Part shown: piece by piece, positions 33,532 through 42,066 of the stretch
Layout of the letters: every line of letters starts with the position of its first letter
How positions within the stretch are numbered: the stretch's first letter is position 1
Assembly (NCBI GenBank): GCA_042434945.1
Contig: CP170191.1
Span: forward strand, 4,526,001 to 4,590,000
Length of the DNA: 64,000 nucleotides
Reading direction: 5' to 3'
Origin: Escherichia hormaechei_A
GTDB lineage: Bacteria > Pseudomonadota > Gammaproteobacteria > Enterobacterales > Enterobacteriaceae
Made by a program: the position numbers and the translations under genes
Notes under the pieces: model-generated
Databases searched by the model: none
The model's input: only the letters and a program-made list of their open reading frames with translations
What the model was told of the DNA's origin: nothing

Positions 33532-33551
33532 CATCAGGCGGCAATGCACGT

Positions 33552-34376
33552 TTAACGAATTCCACCGTACGCCAGCGTCACTTCCTTCGCCGCTTTAATC
33601 ACCATCGCGCCAAACTCGGTCACGCGGTCATCGGTAATACGTGAAATCGGTCCGGAAATTGAAATTGCGGCAAACGGTTCGCGGTGCTCATCGAAAATAC
33701 ACGCTGCAAGGCAACGTAGCCCCAGTGCATGTTCCTCATCGTCAAATGAATAACCCCGTTTGCGCGTTTGGGCGAGATCTTCTTTTAAATGCACAGGAGA
33801 CACCAGCGTTGCGTGGGTATAGGCATGTAACCCTTTGCGGTGCAGCAGCTTCGTCACCTGTTCTTCGCTCAGTTGGGCTAAAAAGGCTTTACCCGCACCG
33901 GAAGCGTGCATCGGCAATTTACCGCCGATAGGCGCGGACATTCGCATCAGATGCGTACACTGTACCTGGTCGATAATAATCGCTTCGTGATCGCTTTGAT
34001 CAAGCACCGCCATATTGACCGTTTCGCCAGACTCTTCCATTAAATTGCGCAGGATAGGGTGAACAATCGCTAACAAATTACGGCTCTGGAGAAAGCTGCT
34101 GCCGACCATAAAGGCATGTGCGCCGATTGCCCAATGTCCCAGTTCGCCGACCTGACGCACGAAACCCTGCTGTTGCATCGTGGTTAGCAGGCGGTGGGTC
34201 GTGGAATTGGGTAACCCGGCTTGTTGCGCCAGCTCTGTGAGTGCCACACTGCCATTGGATTCGGCAATCCACTCCAGTAATTTCAGGCCACGCGTTAAAG
34301 ACTGAACCTGTCCAGTCGCTGGTGCGGTGGCAACGGCGGGTTTTCTGCCGCGTTTCGCGGGAATGGGTGCGACCAT
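33552..34376 (-). CDS. iclR: Transcriptional repressor of the glyoxylate operon, IclR
   Basis: 274 residues from the ATG at 34376, which has AAGGAGG eight bases upstream. An N-terminal basic stretch (AKRGRKPA) leads into a winged helix (about 25-85), and a C-terminal effector domain (about 100-270) binds glyoxylate or pyruvate. It represses aceBAK and its own gene, and an IclR-type palindrome lies just upstream. In K-12 arpA lies between aceK and iclR; here only about 23 bases separate them. Confidence 0.96.
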   Translation of the reverse strand: MVAPIPAKRGRKPAVATAPATGQVQSLTRGLKLLEWIAESNGSVALTELAQQAGLPNSTTHRLLTTMQQQGFVRQVGELGHWAIGAHAFMVGSSFLQSRNLLAIVHPILRNLMEESGETVNMAVLDQSDHEAIIIDQVQCTHLMRMSAPIGGKLPMHASGAGKAFLAQLSEEQVTKLLHRKGLHAYTHATLVSPVHLKEDLAQTRKRGYSFDDEEHALGLRCLAACIFDEHREPFAAISISGPISRITDDRVTEFGAMVIKAAKEVTLAYGGIR

Positions 34377-34399
34377 GACAGCCTCCTTTTTCTGTATCG

Positions 34400-34414
34400 T
34401 GGAAATTATTTTCA
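34400..34414 (-). promoter_or_regulatory. IclR autoregulatory site
   Basis: TGGAAATTATTTTCA matches the IclR consensus TGGAAATNATTTCCA at all but one position, 24 bases upstream of the iclR start. Confidence 0.8.
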
Positions 34415-34575
34415 TTTTTATTGTTAGCTAATGCAATAGTTGCTGAACTGATCCGATGAGTTAATGTTGAACAAATCTCATGTTGCGTGGTGGTCGCTTT
34501 TACCACAGATGCGTTTATGCCAGTATGGTTTGTTGAATTTTTATTAAATCTGGGTTGAGCGTGTCGGGAGCAAGT

Positions 34576-37500
34576 GTGAGCAGCAAAGTGGAACAACTGC
34601 GTGCGCAGTTAAATGAACGTATTCTGGTGCTGGACGGCGGTATGGGCACCATGATCCAGAGCTATCGACTGAACGAAGCCGATTTTCGTGGTGAACGCTT
34701 TGCCGACTGGCCATGCGATCTCAAAGGCAACAACGACCTGCTGGTGCTCAGCAAACCGGAAGTGATCGCCGCTATCCACAACGCCTACTTTGAAGCGGGC
34801 GCGGATATCATCGAAACCAACACCTTCAACTCCACGACCATTGCGATGGCGGATTACCAGATGGAATCCCTGTCGGCGGAAATCAACTTTGCGGCGGCGA
34901 AACTGGCGCGAGCTTGTGCTGATGAGTGGACCGCGCGCACGCCGGAGAAACCGCGCTACGTTGCCGGTGTTCTCGGCCCGACCAACCGCACGGCGTCTAT
35001 TTCTCCGGACGTAAATGATCCGGCATTTCGTAATATCACTTTTGACGGGCTGGTGGCGGCTTATCGAGAGTCCACCAAAGCGCTGGTGGAAGGTGGCGCG
35101 GATCTGATCCTGATTGAAACCGTTTTCGACACCCTTAACGCCAAAGCGGCGGTTTTTGCGGTGAAAACGGAGTTTGAAGCGCTGGGCGTTGAGCTGCCGA
35201 TTATGATCTCCGGCACCATCACCGACGCCTCCGGGCGCACGCTCTCCGGGCAGACCACCGAAGCATTTTACAACTCATTGCGCCACGCCGAAGCTCTGAC
35301 CTTTGGCCTGAACTGTGCGCTGGGGCCCGATGAACTGCGCCAGTACGTGCAGGAGCTGTCACGGATTGCGGAATGCTACGTCACCGCGCACCCGAACGCC
35401 GGGCTACCCAACGCCTTTGGTGAGTACGATCTCGACGCCGACACGATGGCAAAACAGATACGTGAATGGGCGCAAGCGGGTTTTCTCAATATCGTCGGCG
35501 GCTGCTGTGGCACCACGCCACAACATATTGCAGCGATGAGTCGTGCAGTAGAAGGATTAGCGCCGCGCAAACTGCCGGAAATTCCCGTAGCCTGCCGTTT
35601 GTCCGGCCTGGAGCCGCTGAACATTGGCGAAGATAGCCTGTTTGTGAACGTGGGTGAACGCACCAACGTCACTGGTTCCGCTAAGTTCAAGCGCCTGATC
35701 AAAGAAGAGAAATACAGCGAGGCGTTGGATGTCGCGCGTCAACAGGTGGAAAACGGCGCGCAGATTATCGATATCAACATGGATGAAGGGATGCTCGATG
35801 CCGAAGCGGCGATGGTGCGTTTTCTCAATCTGATTGCCGGTGAACCGGATATCGCTCGCGTGCCGATTATGATCGACTCCTCAAAATGGGACGTCATTGA
35901 AAAAGGTCTGAAGTGTATCCAGGGCAAAGGCATTGTTAACTCTATCTCGATGAAAGAGGGCGTCGATGCCTTTATCCATCACGCGAAATTGTTGCGTCGC
36001 TACGGTGCGGCAGTGGTGGTAATGGCCTTTGACGAACAGGGACAGGCCGATACTCGCGCACGGAAAATCGAGATTTGCCGTCGGGCGTACAAAATCCTCA
36101 CCGAAGAGGTTGGCTTCCCGCCAGAAGATATCATCTTCGACCCAAACATCTTCGCGGTCGCAACTGGCATTGAAGAGCACAACAACTACGCGCAGGACTT
36201 TATCGGCGCGTGTGAAGACATCAAACGCGAACTGCCGCACGCGCTGATTTCCGGCGGCGTATCTAACGTTTCTTTCTCGTTCCGTGGCAACGATCCGGTG
36301 CGCGAAGCCATTCACGCAGTGTTCCTCTACTACGCTATTCGCAATGGCATGGATATGGGGATCGTCAACGCCGGGCAACTGGCGATTTACGACGACCTAC
36401 CCGCTGAACTGCGCGACGCGGTGGAAGATGTGATTCTTAATCGTCGCGACGATGGCACCGAGCGTTTACTGGAGCTTGCCGAGAAATATCGCGGCAGCAA
36501 AACCGACGACACCGCCAACGCCCAGCAGGCGGAGTGGCGCTCGTGGGAAGTGAATAAACGTCTGGAATACTCGCTGGTCAAAGGCATTACCGAGTTTATC
36601 GAGCAGGATACCGAAGAAGCCCGCCAGCAGGCTACGCGCCCGATTGAAGTGATTGAAGGCCCGTTGATGGACGGCATGAATGTGGTCGGCGACCTGTTTG
36701 GCGAAGGGAAAATGTTCCTGCCACAGGTGGTCAAATCGGCGCGCGTCATGAAACAGGCGGTGGCCTACCTCGAACCGTTTATTGAAGCCAGCAAAGAGCA
36801 GGGCAAAACCAACGGCAAGATGGTGATCGCCACCGTGAAGGGCGACGTCCACGACATCGGTAAAAATATCGTTGGTGTGGTGCTGCAATGTAACAACTAC
36901 GAAATTGTCGATCTCGGCGTTATGGTGCCTGCGGAAAAAATTCTCCGTACCGCTAAAGAAGTGAATGCTGATCTGATTGGCCTTTCGGGGCTTATCACGC
37001 CGTCGCTGGACGAGATGGTTAACGTGGCGAAAGAGATGGAGCGTCAGGGCTTCACTATTCCGTTACTGATTGGCGGCGCGACGACCTCAAAAGCGCACAC
37101 GGCGGTGAAAATCGAGCAGAACTACAGCGGCCCGACGGTGTATGTGCAGAATGCCTCGCGTACCGTTGGTGTGGTGGCGGCGCTGCTTTCCGATACCCAG
37201 CGTGATGATTTTGTCGCTCGTACCCGCAAGGAGTACGAAACCGTACGTATTCAGCACGGGCGCAAGAAACCGCGCACACCACCGGTCACGCTGGAAGCGG
37301 CGCGCGATAACGATTTCGCTTTTGACTGGCAGGCTTACACGCCGCCGGTGGCGCACCGTCTCGGCGTGCAGGAAGTCGAAGCCAGCATCGAAACGCTGCG
37401 TAATTACATCGACTGGACACCGTTCTTTATGACCTGGTCGCTGGCCGGGAAGTATCCGCGCATTCTGGAAGATGAAGTGGTGGGCGTTGAGGCGCAGCGG

Positions 37501-38259
37501 CTGTTTAAAGACGCCAACGACATGCTGGATAAATTAAGCGCCGAGAAAACGCTGAATCCGCGTGGCGTGGTGGGCCTGTTCCCGGCAAACCGTGTGGGCG
37601 ATGACATTGAAATCTACCGTGACGAAACGCGTACCCATGTGATCAACGTCAGCCACCATCTGCGTCAACAGACCGAAAAAACAGGCTTCGCTAACTACTG
37701 TCTCGCTGACTTCGTTGCGCCGAAGCTTTCTGGTAAAGCAGATTACATCGGCGCATTTGCCGTGACTGGCGGGCTGGAAGAGGACGCACTGGCTGATGCC
37801 TTTGAAGCGCAGCACGATGATTACAACAAAATCATGGTGAAAGCGCTTGCCGACCGTTTAGCCGAAGCCTTTGCGGAGTATCTCCATGAGCGTGTGCGTA
37901 AAGTCTACTGGGGCTATGCGCCGAACGAGAACCTCAGCAACGAAGAGCTGATCCGCGAAAACTACCAGGGCATCCGTCCGGCACCGGGCTATCCGGCCTG
38001 CCCGGAACATACGGAAAAAGCCACCATCTGGGAGCTGCTGGAAGTGGAAAAACACACTGGCATGAAACTCACAGAATCTTTCGCCATGTGGCCCGGTGCA
38101 TCGGTTTCGGGTTGGTACTTCAGCCACCCGGACAGCAAGTACTACGCTGTAGCACAAATTCAGCGCGATCAGGTTGAAGATTATGCCCGCCGTAAAGGTA
38201 TGAGCGTTACCGAAGTTGAGCGCTGGCTGGCACCGAATCTGGGGTATGACGCGGACTGA
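34576..38259 (+). CDS. metH: Cobalamin-dependent methionine synthase
   Basis: 1227 residues from the GTG at 34576, with GGGAG eight bases upstream; an earlier in-frame GTG at 34555 is rejected on length. Modules in order: homocysteine-binding barrel with zinc cysteines (NC near 247 and GGCCGT near 310), methyltetrahydrofolate barrel (about 355-650), B12 domain with DVHDIGKN supplying the cobalt-ligand histidine (H759), and the C-terminal AdoMet reactivation domain. It makes methionine from homocysteine. Divergent from iclR. The sequence appears essentially identical to E. coli. Confidence 0.98.
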   Translation: MSSKVEQLRAQLNERILVLDGGMGTMIQSYRLNEADFRGERFADWPCDLKGNNDLLVLSKPEVIAAIHNAYFEAGADIIETNTFNSTTIAMADYQMESLSAEINFAAAKLARACADEWTARTPEKPRYVAGVLGPTNRTASISPDVNDPAFRNITFDGLVAAYRESTKALVEGGADLILIETVFDTLNAKAAVFAVKTEFEALGVELPIMISGTITDASGRTLSGQTTEAFYNSLRHAEALTFGLNCALGPDELRQYVQELSRIAECYVTAHPNAGLPNAFGEYDLDADTMAKQIREWAQAGFLNIVGGCCGTTPQHIAAMSRAVEGLAPRKLPEIPVACRLSGLEPLNIGEDSLFVNVGERTNVTGSAKFKRLIKEEKYSEALDVARQQVENGAQIIDINMDEGMLDAEAAMVRFLNLIAGEPDIARVPIMIDSSKWDVIEKGLKCIQGKGIVNSISMKEGVDAFIHHAKLLRRYGAAVVVMAFDEQGQADTRARKIEICRRAYKILTEEVGFPPEDIIFDPNIFAVATGIEEHNNYAQDFIGACEDIKRELPHALISGGVSNVSFSFRGNDPVREAIHAVFLYYAIRNGMDMGIVNAGQLAIYDDLPAELRDAVEDVILNRRDDGTERLLELAEKYRGSKTDDTANAQQAEWRSWEVNKRLEYSLVKGITEFIEQDTEEARQQATRPIEVIEGPLMDGMNVVGDLFGEGKMFLPQVVKSARVMKQAVAYLEPFIEASKEQGKTNGKMVIATVKGDVHDIGKNIVGVVLQCNNYEIVDLGVMVPAEKILRTAKEVNADLIGLSGLITPSLDEMVNVAKEMERQGFTIPLLIGGATTSKAHTAVKIEQNYSGPTVYVQNASRTVGVVAALLSDTQRDDFVARTRKEYETVRIQHGRKKPRTPPVTLEAARDNDFAFDWQAYTPPVAHRLGVQEVEASIETLRNYIDWTPFFMTWSLAGKYPRILEDEVVGVEAQRLFKDANDMLDKLSAEKTLNPRGVVGLFPANRVGDDIEIYRDETRTHVINVSHHLRQQTEKTGFANYCLADFVAPKLSGKADYIGAFAVTGGLEEDALADAFEAQHDDYNKIMVKALADRLAEAFAEYLHERVRKVYWGYAPNENLSNEELIRENYQGIRPAPGYPACPEHTEKATIWELLEVEKHTGMKLTESFAMWPGASVSGWYFSHPDSKYYAVAQIQRDQVEDYARRKGMSVTEVERWLAPNLGYDAD

Positions 38260-38290
38260 TTCACAAATCTGTCACTTTTCCTTACAACAA

Positions 38291-38315
38291 ACAGGGCGCT
38301 CAATGAGTGCCCTGT
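38291..38315 (+). terminator. Intrinsic terminator of metH
   Basis: ACAGGGC / GCCCTGT stem with an 11-base loop and a CTCTTTATT tail, about 30 bases after the metH stop. Confidence 0.75.
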
Positions 38316-38478
38316 CTCTTTATTAATATGAAACACTTATACTGGAAACAGGCTGGAATAATCTTAGCCGGAAAAACGAATGTCAAAAGGCACAGTAAAG
38401 ATGCCAGTCAGCGTGTTTCCGGTCCTTTGGTCATTCAATTGCTTCAGGAACATATAACGATAAGGAGAACCTGAACTC

Positions 38479-40110
38479 GTGTTAACGCTGCTTCACCTGC
38501 TTTCTGCCGTCGCCCTGCTGGTCTGGGGGACTCATATTGTTCGAACCGGCGTAATGCGCGTCTTCGGCGCGCGTTTGCGTACTGTCCTTAGCCGGAGCGT
38601 CGAAAAAAAGCCGCTCGCCTTTTGCGCGGGGATCGGCGTTACCGCACTGGTACAGAGCAGTAATGCCACCACCATGCTGGTGACCTCGTTTGTCGCTCAG
38701 GATCTGGTAGCCCTCGCACCGGCTCTGGTCATTGTGCTGGGTGCAGATGTCGGGACGGCGCTAATGGCGCGTATTCTCACCTTCGACTTATCCTGGCTGT
38801 CACCGTTACTTATTTTTATCGGCGTGATTTTTTTCCTCGGACGCAAACAGTCACGCGCCGGGCAACTGGGCCGCGTCGGTATTGGTCTTGGGCTGATTTT
38901 GCTAGCGCTGGAGTTGATTGTGCAGGCCGTAACGCCGATCACCCAGGCAAACGGCGTTCAGGTGATCTTTGCCTCGCTGACCGGCGATATTCTGCTGGAT
39001 GCGCTGATTGGCGCGATGTTCGCCATTATCAGCTACTCCAGCCTTGCTGCTGTATTGCTGACTGCGACTCTGACCGCCGCAGGCATTATCTCCTTCCCCG
39101 TGGCGCTCTGTCTGGTGATTGGTGCTAACCTCGGTTCCGGCCTGCTGGCGATGCTCAACAACAGTGCCGCCAATGCCGCAGCCCGCCGTGTCGCGCTGGG
39201 TAGTCTGCTGTTTAAGCTGGTGGGTAGCCTGATTATCCTGCCGTTTGTCCATTTGCTGGCAGAGACAATGGGGAAGTTGTCATTGCCAAAAGCGGAACTG
39301 GTGATCTATTTCCACGTCTTCTACAACCTTGTACGTTGCCTGGTCATGCTGCCATTTGTTGACCCGATGGCACGGTTTTGCAAAACGATTATTCGCGATG
39401 AACCGGAACTGGATACCCAGCTACGGCCTAAACATCTGGATGTCAGCGCGCTGGATACGCCCACGCTTGCTCTGGCGAACGCCGCGCGCGAAACCCTGCG
39501 CATTGGCGACGCCATGGAACAGATGATGGAAGGGCTGAATAAAGTGATGCACGGCGAGCCACGGCAGGAGAAAGAGCTGCGTAAGCTGGCAGATGATATC
39601 AACGTTCTCTATACCGCCATTAAGCTGTATCTGGCGCGGATGCCAAAAGAGGAACTGGCAGAAGAAGAGTCGCGTCGCTGGGCGGAGATTATTGAAATGT
39701 CGCTCAACCTTGAACAGGCTTCCGATATCGTCGAGCGCATGGGGAGTGAAATTGCTGATAAATCGCTGGCAGCACGGCGGGCATTTTCGCTTGATGGCTT
39801 GAAGGAACTGGATGCGCTCTATGAGCAATTGCTCAGTAATTTAAAACTGGCAATGTCGGTGTTCTTCTCTGGCGATGTCACCAGCGCTCGTCGTTTGCGC
39901 CGTAGTAAGCATCGCTTTCGCATTCTTAATCGCCGCTATTCCCACGCCCACGTCGATCGCCTGCATCAGCAAAACGTGCAGAGCATTGAAACCAGTTCGC
40001 TACATTTAGGCTTACTGGGAGATATGCAGCGCCTGAACTCGCTGTTTTGTTCGGTGGCTTACAGTGTGCTGGAACAGCCGGATGAAGATGAAGGACGGGA
40101 CGAGTATTAA
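38479..40110 (+). CDS. yjbB: Na+/phosphate cotransporter-like protein YjbB
   Basis: 543 residues. The N-terminal half has about nine hydrophobic helices with two repeats carrying QSSNATT-type and SYSSLAAVLLTATLTA motifs, characteristic of the NptA/PNaS family. The C-terminal half (about 330-530) is a cytoplasmic PhoU-like helical domain. In E. coli the protein exports phosphate under high polyphosphate or phosphate conditions. GTG start with AAGGAG upstream. It is the last gene before a block that differs from K-12. Confidence 0.92.
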   Translation: MLTLLHLLSAVALLVWGTHIVRTGVMRVFGARLRTVLSRSVEKKPLAFCAGIGVTALVQSSNATTMLVTSFVAQDLVALAPALVIVLGADVGTALMARILTFDLSWLSPLLIFIGVIFFLGRKQSRAGQLGRVGIGLGLILLALELIVQAVTPITQANGVQVIFASLTGDILLDALIGAMFAIISYSSLAAVLLTATLTAAGIISFPVALCLVIGANLGSGLLAMLNNSAANAAARRVALGSLLFKLVGSLIILPFVHLLAETMGKLSLPKAELVIYFHVFYNLVRCLVMLPFVDPMARFCKTIIRDEPELDTQLRPKHLDVSALDTPTLALANAARETLRIGDAMEQMMEGLNKVMHGEPRQEKELRKLADDINVLYTAIKLYLARMPKEELAEEESRRWAEIIEMSLNLEQASDIVERMGSEIADKSLAARRAFSLDGLKELDALYEQLLSNLKLAMSVFFSGDVTSARRLRRSKHRFRILNRRYSHAHVDRLHQQNVQSIETSSLHLGLLGDMQRLNSLFCSVAYSVLEQPDEDEGRDEY

Positions 40111-40120
40111 TCTCTGAAAG

Positions 40121-40147
40121 CGCCTCGCAAAACCCTTTTGTGAGGCG
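40121..40147 (+). terminator. 12-bp hairpin between yjbB and the toxin-antitoxin pair
   Basis: CGCCTCGCAAAA / TTTTGTGAGGCG with loop CCC and one G-U pair, 10 bases after the yjbB stop. No T tract follows on the plus strand, but the A/T part of the stem could serve. It may end yjbB transcription or act in the ccd promoter. Confidence 0.6.
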
Positions 40148-40262
40148 TGACACCTTCTAAAGAGCAATTCATTCTTAAGGCCTTACATTTTTAAGGGAAT
40201 AGAAAATGCTCGTTTATTACGCTACACTTCGCCAATTCATGCGCATTCCAATGGGGGTTATC

Positions 40263-40499
40263 ATGCGCACTACTAATGGCATTAAAAAATCAGTCAATGT
40301 TTCGTTAGCACCAGAAATTCTTGAAGAAGCGCGACGTCTTAAGCTCAATCTCTCTGCTGTACTCACGGCCGCTCTACAGGAGCAGTTTCGTGCGCATCAG
40401 CGCGCAGAGTGGTTAGCAGAAAATAAAGCGTCTATAGAGGCCATTAACCAGTGGGTTGATGAAAACGGCTCCTTTAGTGACTTTCAGAGGTCATTCTAA
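40263..40499 (+). CDS. CcdA-like antitoxin
   Basis: 78 residues from the ATG at 40263, which has GGGGG three to eight bases upstream. In-frame ATGs at 40206 and 40239 are possible but would lengthen the protein beyond the roughly 72-77 residues usual for CcdA. The N-terminal ribbon-helix-helix (KKSVNVSLAPEILEEARRL, then NLSAVLTAALQEQ) binds operator DNA. The tail rich in acidic and aromatic residues ends GSFSDFQRSF, like chromosomal CcdA proteins, and would neutralise the toxin. Its stop overlaps the toxin start by one base (TAATG). This locus carries pepE in K-12. Confidence 0.85.
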   Translation: MRTTNGIKKSVNVSLAPEILEEARRLKLNLSAVLTAALQEQFRAHQRAEWLAENKASIEAINQWVDENGSFSDFQRSF

Positions 40500-40816
40500 T
40501 GGAGCAATATTTTGCTTATGCGAATGAAGGTAATGGGAAAAAAGCATATCCATGGCTTATTAACATGCAGCATCCTGTTGCTAATGTGATGAAACATGTA
40601 CTGGTTGCTCCCGCCGTTGAATTAAGCCAGTTGGGCGGCATTCGTCCGCCTGCGAAAGTGTGCCCTGTCGTTGAAATCGCGGGTAAGTCTTGCGTTGTCA
40701 TGATGCATATGCTGTCAGGCATCTCTTCAAAAGAGTTAGGTGAACGCGTTGCCGATCTTACTAACAGCAGTGCTTCATTGCGGGATGCACTCGATTTTCT
40801 GATCAGCGGTTACTAG
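40499..40816 (+). CDS. CcdB-like gyrase-poison toxin
   Basis: 105 residues with CcdB fold features: an N-terminal strand (QYFAYAN), the central PVVEIAGKSCVVMMHMLSGI segment matching the CcdB PVV(H/R)...M region, and a C-terminal helix ending DFLISGY. In F-plasmid CcdB the last three residues (WGI) contact gyrase, and in the O157-type protein the end is DGI as recalled. Here the glycine is kept but the last residue is Tyr. Cotranscribed and translationally coupled with the antitoxin. Activity is unproven. The pair is strongly diverged from plasmid CcdAB. Confidence 0.82.
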   Translation: MEQYFAYANEGNGKKAYPWLINMQHPVANVMKHVLVAPAVELSQLGGIRPPAKVCPVVEIAGKSCVVMMHMLSGISSKELGERVADLTNSSASLRDALDFLISGY

Positions 40817-40870
40817 GACTTTTTTGTCAGGCGCAAGGTAAGGTATATTTCGCCCTTCACAGGAGAAACT

Positions 40871-41743
40871 ATGCTGCCAACTCAATCAACCCGATTAAAC
40901 AAATACATTAGCGAGAGCGGGATCTGCTCACGTCGCGAGGCTGACCGTTACATTGAACAAGGTAACGTGTTTCTTAACGGCAAGCGCGCCACCATCGGTG
41001 ACCAGGTGGTGCCTGGCGATGTGGTGAAAGTGAATGGTCAGGTCATCGAACCGCGTGATGCTGAAGACCTGGTGTTTATCGCGTTGAACAAGCCGGTTGG
41101 GATTGTCAGCACCACGGAAGATGGCGAGCGGGACAACATTGTTGATTTCGTGAACCACAGCAGCCGTATCTTCCCGATTGGCCGTCTGGATAAGGACTCT
41201 CAGGGGTTAATTTTCCTGACTAATCACGGCGATCTGGTGAACAAAATTCTGCGTGCCGGTAACGACCATGAGAAAGAGTACATTGTTACGGTGAACAAGC
41301 CGGTCACGGATGAGTTCATCCGGGGAATGGGCGCAGGCGTGCCGATTCTGGGCACCGTGACGAAGAAGTGTAAAGTCAGAAAAGAGGCGCCGTTTGCGTT
41401 TCGTATCACGCTGGTGCAGGGCCTGAATCGCCAGATCCGCCGCATGTGCGAGTACTTCGGTTATGAAGTGACGAAGCTGGAACGCACGCGCATCATGAAC
41501 GTCAGCCTGTCTGGGATCCCGCTGGGCGAGTGGCGTGACTTAACGGATGACGAGCTGATCGAGCTGTTCAAACTTATCGAGAACTCCTCGTCCGAAGCGA
41601 AGCCGAAAGCTAAAGCCAAACCGAAAACGCAGGCGATTAAGCGTCCGGTGGTGAAGGCACCGCAGGCGGAAGAGAAAGGGCGGGGCAAGCCGGGCAACGG
41701 AAAACGCTTTACCCAGCCGGGGCGCAAAAAGAAAGGGCGCTGA
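40871..41743 (+). CDS. rluF: 23S rRNA pseudouridine(2604) synthase RluF
   Basis: 290 residues. An N-terminal S4 RNA-binding domain (1-60) precedes the pseudouridine synthase core with catalytic D107 in GRLDKDSQGL, and ends in a long basic lysine-rich tail. It modifies U2604 of 23S rRNA and tyrosine tRNA. The reading differs from K-12 RluF at many positions as recalled, unlike yjbB or metH, which look essentially identical. It is part of the divergent block described in the findings. Ends one base before convergent yjbD. Confidence 0.95.
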   Translation: MLPTQSTRLNKYISESGICSRREADRYIEQGNVFLNGKRATIGDQVVPGDVVKVNGQVIEPRDAEDLVFIALNKPVGIVSTTEDGERDNIVDFVNHSSRIFPIGRLDKDSQGLIFLTNHGDLVNKILRAGNDHEKEYIVTVNKPVTDEFIRGMGAGVPILGTVTKKCKVRKEAPFAFRITLVQGLNRQIRRMCEYFGYEVTKLERTRIMNVSLSGIPLGEWRDLTDDELIELFKLIENSSSEAKPKAKAKPKTQAIKRPVVKAPQAEEKGRGKPGNGKRFTQPGRKKKGR

Positions 41744-42016
41744 TTAGCGCCTTCCACGGGTTGATGTGCTGGCGGACAAGGAAAAAGTCGCCTCTGCATC
41801 GGGTTTATAAGCCTGCTCTTTTTTCAGCTTGCGGGCTTTTTTCGCCGCGGCATCACGTTGCGCCATCAGTTTATCGATGTACTCTTTTTTAACCTGATTG
41901 GTTTCGGCGTTCGTCAGCGTGCGGCCATGCGCGATACGGGCGCGGTCGAGTAGCGTTTTCAGTTCGCGCTGCTCGGCTTCGGTCATGTCTTTCTGGGTCA
42001 AACGTGGTGTAGCCAT
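41744..42016 (-). CDS. yjbD: DUF3811 protein YjbD
   Basis: A 90-residue very basic, helical protein of unknown function, conserved beside rluF in enterobacteria. The sequence starts MATPRLTQKDMTEAEQ and ends STSTRGRR. It shares the family pattern with K-12 YjbD but with many substitutions. The ribosome binding site GGAGG at 42025-42029 (minus strand) is buried in the 3' arm of a perfect 11-bp hairpin, so translation should be low unless the hairpin opens. Confidence 0.9.
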   Translation of the reverse strand: MATPRLTQKDMTEAEQRELKTLLDRARIAHGRTLTNAETNQVKKEYIDKLMAQRDAAAKKARKLKKEQAYKPDAEATFSLSASTSTRGRR

Positions 42017-42018
42017 TG

Positions 42019-42046
42019 CTGAAGCCTCCTGATGGGGAGGCTTCAG
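42019..42046 (-). promoter_or_regulatory. Hairpin enclosing the yjbD ribosome binding site
   Basis: On the minus strand CTGAAGCCTCC, loop CCATCA, GGAGGCTTCAG, then CA and the ATG of yjbD. The stem is perfect over 11 bp and the Shine-Dalgarno GGAGG pairs with CCTCC. It lies 20 bases after the panS-like stop and could also act as that gene's 3' hairpin. Confidence 0.8.
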
Positions 42047-42066
42047 TGTAAAGCAAGCCGGGTCAA

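Noticed and set aside
40206..40262. Longer CcdA start at 40206
   Set aside because: Weak ribosome site and extra length compared with the family; the ATG at 40263 has GGGGG at a suitable distance.
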